Source: a virus. Taken from it: a DNA stretch of 23,625 bases. The number at the start of each line of letters is the position of its first letter. Position 1 is the first letter of the stretch. Positions 22,215-23,625 of the stretch are shown one piece after another. The notes beneath the pieces are model-generated. The model was not told the origin of the DNA. It saw only the letters and a program-made list of their open reading frames with translations, and ran no database searches. The DNA lies in the IMG/VR virus record IMGVR_UViG_3300035698_015044, positions 1-23,625 of that record; one strand, given 5' to 3'. The position numbers and the translations under genes were made by a program.

Positions 22215-22223
22215 TATGAGAGC
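22215..22223 (+). repeat. 9-bp direct repeat flanking HNH copy 2 (left)
   Basis: TATGAGAGC, repeated at 22910-22918. The left copy ends where the HNH ATG starts (22224). The right copy holds the HAD start codon. This looks like a target duplication or a homing junction. Confidence 0.5.
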
Positions 22224-22721
22224 ATGAATTATTATAAAATATATAAAAATATAATCGATAAGGCAAAATTAGCAAATCGAATACGTTTAAAGAAAAGTGC
22301 TATAGATTATATTTATTACGAAAATCATCATATTGTACCAAAATGTATGAATGGAAATGAAGATTCGAATAATAAAGTACTTTTAACAGCAAAAGAACAT
22401 TTTCTTTGTCATAAATTGTTAACATATATTCATCCAAATAATAGAAAATTATCCTATGCATTTTTTTACATGACATGCAATAAAAGATACGGAAAACTTA
22501 TTTCTGCAAGAAATTATGCATACGCAAAAGAATTATATGCATCTTTTTCAGTGCCTATAAGTGTAAGGAAAAAGATTAGTAAAGCTCTTAAAGGCATAGA
22601 TCATAAAGGAGAAAAAAATACTATGTTTGGTAAACATCATTCTGATAAATCTAAATTACAATTAAGTAAAACCCGAAAAGAAAAAAAAATGTGGAGTTGG
22701 AGAAAAAAATTCAATGTATAA
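22224..22721 (+). CDS. HNH homing endonuclease with NUMOD3 (copy 2), 5' part before frameshift
   Basis: 165 residues. The HNH core YENHHIVPKCMNG...NKVLLTAKEHFLCHKLL (about 31-70) is followed by a NUMOD3-type unit (KGEKNTMFGKHHSDKSKLQL). It aligns with copy 1 from its first residues (KIYKNIIDKAKLANRIRLKK). A run of nine A's (22681-22689) shifts the frame: with eight A's the protein would continue KEKKCGVGEKNSMYKKGYL into the 22714 frame. Slippage by RNA polymerase on the run could still yield some full protein. Confidence 0.75.
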   Translation: MNYYKIYKNIIDKAKLANRIRLKKSAIDYIYYENHHIVPKCMNGNEDSNNKVLLTAKEHFLCHKLLTYIHPNNRKLSYAFFYMTCNKRYGKLISARNYAYAKELYASFSVPISVRKKISKALKGIDHKGEKNTMFGKHHSDKSKLQLSKTRKEKKMWSWRKKFNV

Positions 22722-22914
22722 AAAAGGATATTTAATATCTGGTGAAAAAAATGGAAGGTTTGATCATACAATATATAAAATTAAAAATATAGAAACAGAA
22801 GAAATACTTGAAGATTATACATATAATTTATTGCAATTGCCTGACATGAAAAGAAATTTACGTAATCTTTTAAAGGGATATTCTAAACAATATAAAAATT
22901 GGATAGTATTATGA
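22690..22914 (+). CDS. HNH homing endonuclease copy 2, 3' part after frameshift
   Basis: In the shifted frame it encodes CGVGEKNSMYKKGYLISGEK then NGRF, a NUMOD3-like unit that matches copy 1 (GEGNGMFGKGSLISGEK). The rest, ending YKNWIVL, has a C-terminal HTH/IENR-like look (NIETEEILEDYTYNLLQLPD). A start at ATG 22714 would give 66 residues, but coding sequence extends upstream to the A-run. The TGA stop at 22912-22914 overlaps the HAD start (22911). Confidence 0.6.
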   Translation, partial: CGVGEKNSMYKKGYLISGEKNGRFDHTIYKIKNIETEEILEDYTYNLLQLPDMKRNLRNLLKGYSKQYKNWIVL

Positions 22915-22918
22915 GAGC
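22910..22918 (+). repeat. 9-bp direct repeat flanking HNH copy 2 (right)
   Basis: TATGAGAGC, the same as 22215-22223. It contains the HAD ATG (22911). Confidence 0.5.
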
Positions 22919-23474
22919 TAAAACAGTTCATAAACGTGCGTATTGTTTTAATCTTGACGACACTTTAATACAAACAGATGCTAGAGTTCATGTTCATAGA
23001 AACGGAGCACATTATAAATCATTAACGCCTAAAGAATATAATTCCTATGTCAGAAAGCCTGTTGATCAATTAGATTTTTCTGAATTTAATGATCCTGAAA
23101 TGATAATTAATGCAAAAAAATATAAGATGTGGCCAGTACTAAAGAATGTTAATAGCGCTATCAAAAGGCGTATGACTACTTCAGACATATTTATCTTAAC
23201 TGCGCGATCAACTCCTCTTAAGCATGCTATATATGAGCTGCTTAAACAGAACGGTATAAATATTGAGATTGATAATGTAATTACAATGGGCGATAACAAA
23301 GGCGATATAAATGTAGCTAGCGAAAAATACAAGATACTTAAAAAATTAGCAGATAAATATGATGAGATCTTATTTTTTGATGATAATCCTGAAACTATTC
23401 AATTGGCAAAAACTATAAAAGGTATTAGAACTCGATTAGTAGAAGGAATAAATAAAATAAAATTCAATAAATGA
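22911..23474 (+). CDS. HAD-superfamily-like protein with Asp-to-Asn at the nucleophile position
   Basis: 187 residues. The HAD-fold motifs are visible: motif I as CFNLDDTL (residues 12-19), motif II ILTARS (95-100, Thr97), a lysine region ASEKYK (about 136-141) and motif IV FFDDNPE (145-151). In motif I the first Asp of D-x-D is replaced by Asn14 (codon AAT), while the second Asp16 is kept. The first Asp is the nucleophile in HAD phosphatases, so phosphatase chemistry should be lost or weak. The family in T4-like phages is usually hypothetical; a role in nucleotide or nucleic-acid 3'-phosphate handling is possible. The start at ATG 22911 is chosen over a TTG at 22899 because of the 9-bp repeat and A-rich spacing. 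Its TGA overlaps the next ATG. Confidence 0.75.
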   Translation: MRAKTVHKRAYCFNLDDTLIQTDARVHVHRNGAHYKSLTPKEYNSYVRKPVDQLDFSEFNDPEMIINAKKYKMWPVLKNVNSAIKRRMTTSDIFILTARSTPLKHAIYELLKQNGINIEIDNVITMGDNKGDINVASEKYKILKKLADKYDEILFFDDNPETIQLAKTIKGIRTRLVEGINKIKFNK

Positions 23475-23625
23475 AAAAACTTGTAAGAGAAGATTTGGGT
23501 GGCGTTAGTGCTCCAATGAGCACTATAGTAAATACACCAGGTATGGGTAATGCTGTTCCTGCTTCAGGAAGTGGAATCGGTTCAGGAGATAATTGGGGAA
23601 ATACTATCAACGGAAAACCTTACAC
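23471..23625 (+). CDS. Partial late protein at window end
   Basis: A frame open to the window end (51 codons visible) starting MKKLVREDLGG, with a Gly/Ser/Pro-rich continuation (STIVNTPGMGNAVPASGSG). The start resembles the KLV(K/R)E leaders of the other late proteins, but the LNE triplet is replaced by DLGG. The GMGNAVPA segment resembles N-termini I recall from T4-like phage structural proteins; this cannot be confirmed here. It overlaps the HAD stop (ATGA). Confidence 0.55.
   Translation, partial: MKKLVREDLGGVSAPMSTIVNTPGMGNAVPASGSGIGSGDNWGNTINGKPY

Noticed and set aside
1-23625. CRISPR array, tRNA or rRNA genes
   Set aside because: No regularly spaced repeats with unique spacers and no cloverleaf-like or rRNA-like sequence found on reading.

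Overview
The window reads as part of a large, AT-rich tailed-phage genome related to the T4 supergroup (myovirus type). The identification rests on a linked set of T4-like replication and recombination proteins: a gp32-type single-strand binding protein, a gp61-type primase, a UvsY-like mediator and a UvsW helicase. The host is probably a member of the Bacteroidota. This is inferred from the low GC content, A-rich leaders with almost no Shine-Dalgarno sequences, and a minus-strand gene whose signal peptide (MKK + Leu/Ile stretch + STFGQ) looks like a Bacteroidota exported protein. All phage genes but that one are on the + strand.

Layout. Positions 1-1901 hold one gene broken by a frameshift (nucleotidyltransferase domain followed by a ligase-like KxDG domain); its start lies outside the window. 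Positions 1902-2078 form the leader of the gp32 homologue and contain a tandem ACTAAGAA repeat. Positions 2079-5819 hold the replication block: gp32, primase, three small proteins, UvsY-like and a SLOG-like Rossmann protein. Positions 5831-8774 hold a micro-ORF with a helix-turn-helix look and then UvsW in two pieces. UvsW is interrupted inside its DExH motif by a split intein, and a free-standing Vsr/PD-(D/E)xK-like homing endonuclease gene sits between the intein halves.

From 8796 onward the style changes to late genes. Intergenic gaps carry a recurrent GAATATATAAAATAAA element (probable late promoter), several times directly after a hairpin terminator. The late block (8822-22138) encodes mostly unrecognised acidic or modular proteins. 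At least eight begin with a short basic or amphipathic leader ending in LNE, INE or a related LxE triplet, and several carry more such triplets internally. This resembles the capsid-targeting sequences and gp21-type prohead-protease sites of T4 internal head proteins. My main hypothesis is that this region encodes a set of capsid-internal proteins, some of them multi-site-processed precursors. One is a ligase / zinc-finger / nucleotidylyltransferase protein whose LNE sites fall at its apparent domain boundaries.

Inserted cargo in the late block: a minus-strand exported Tyr/Asn-rich and Ser/Arg-rich protein with its own promoter (10693-11637), a seven-blade delta-60-repeat propeller (12920-14134), and two related HNH/NUMOD3 homing-endonuclease genes, both frameshifted. 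The second HNH gene sits between a late promoter and the start of a HAD-like gene and is flanked by a 9-bp direct repeat. The window ends in the start of another late gene (23471 onward). No tRNA, rRNA or CRISPR array was seen.
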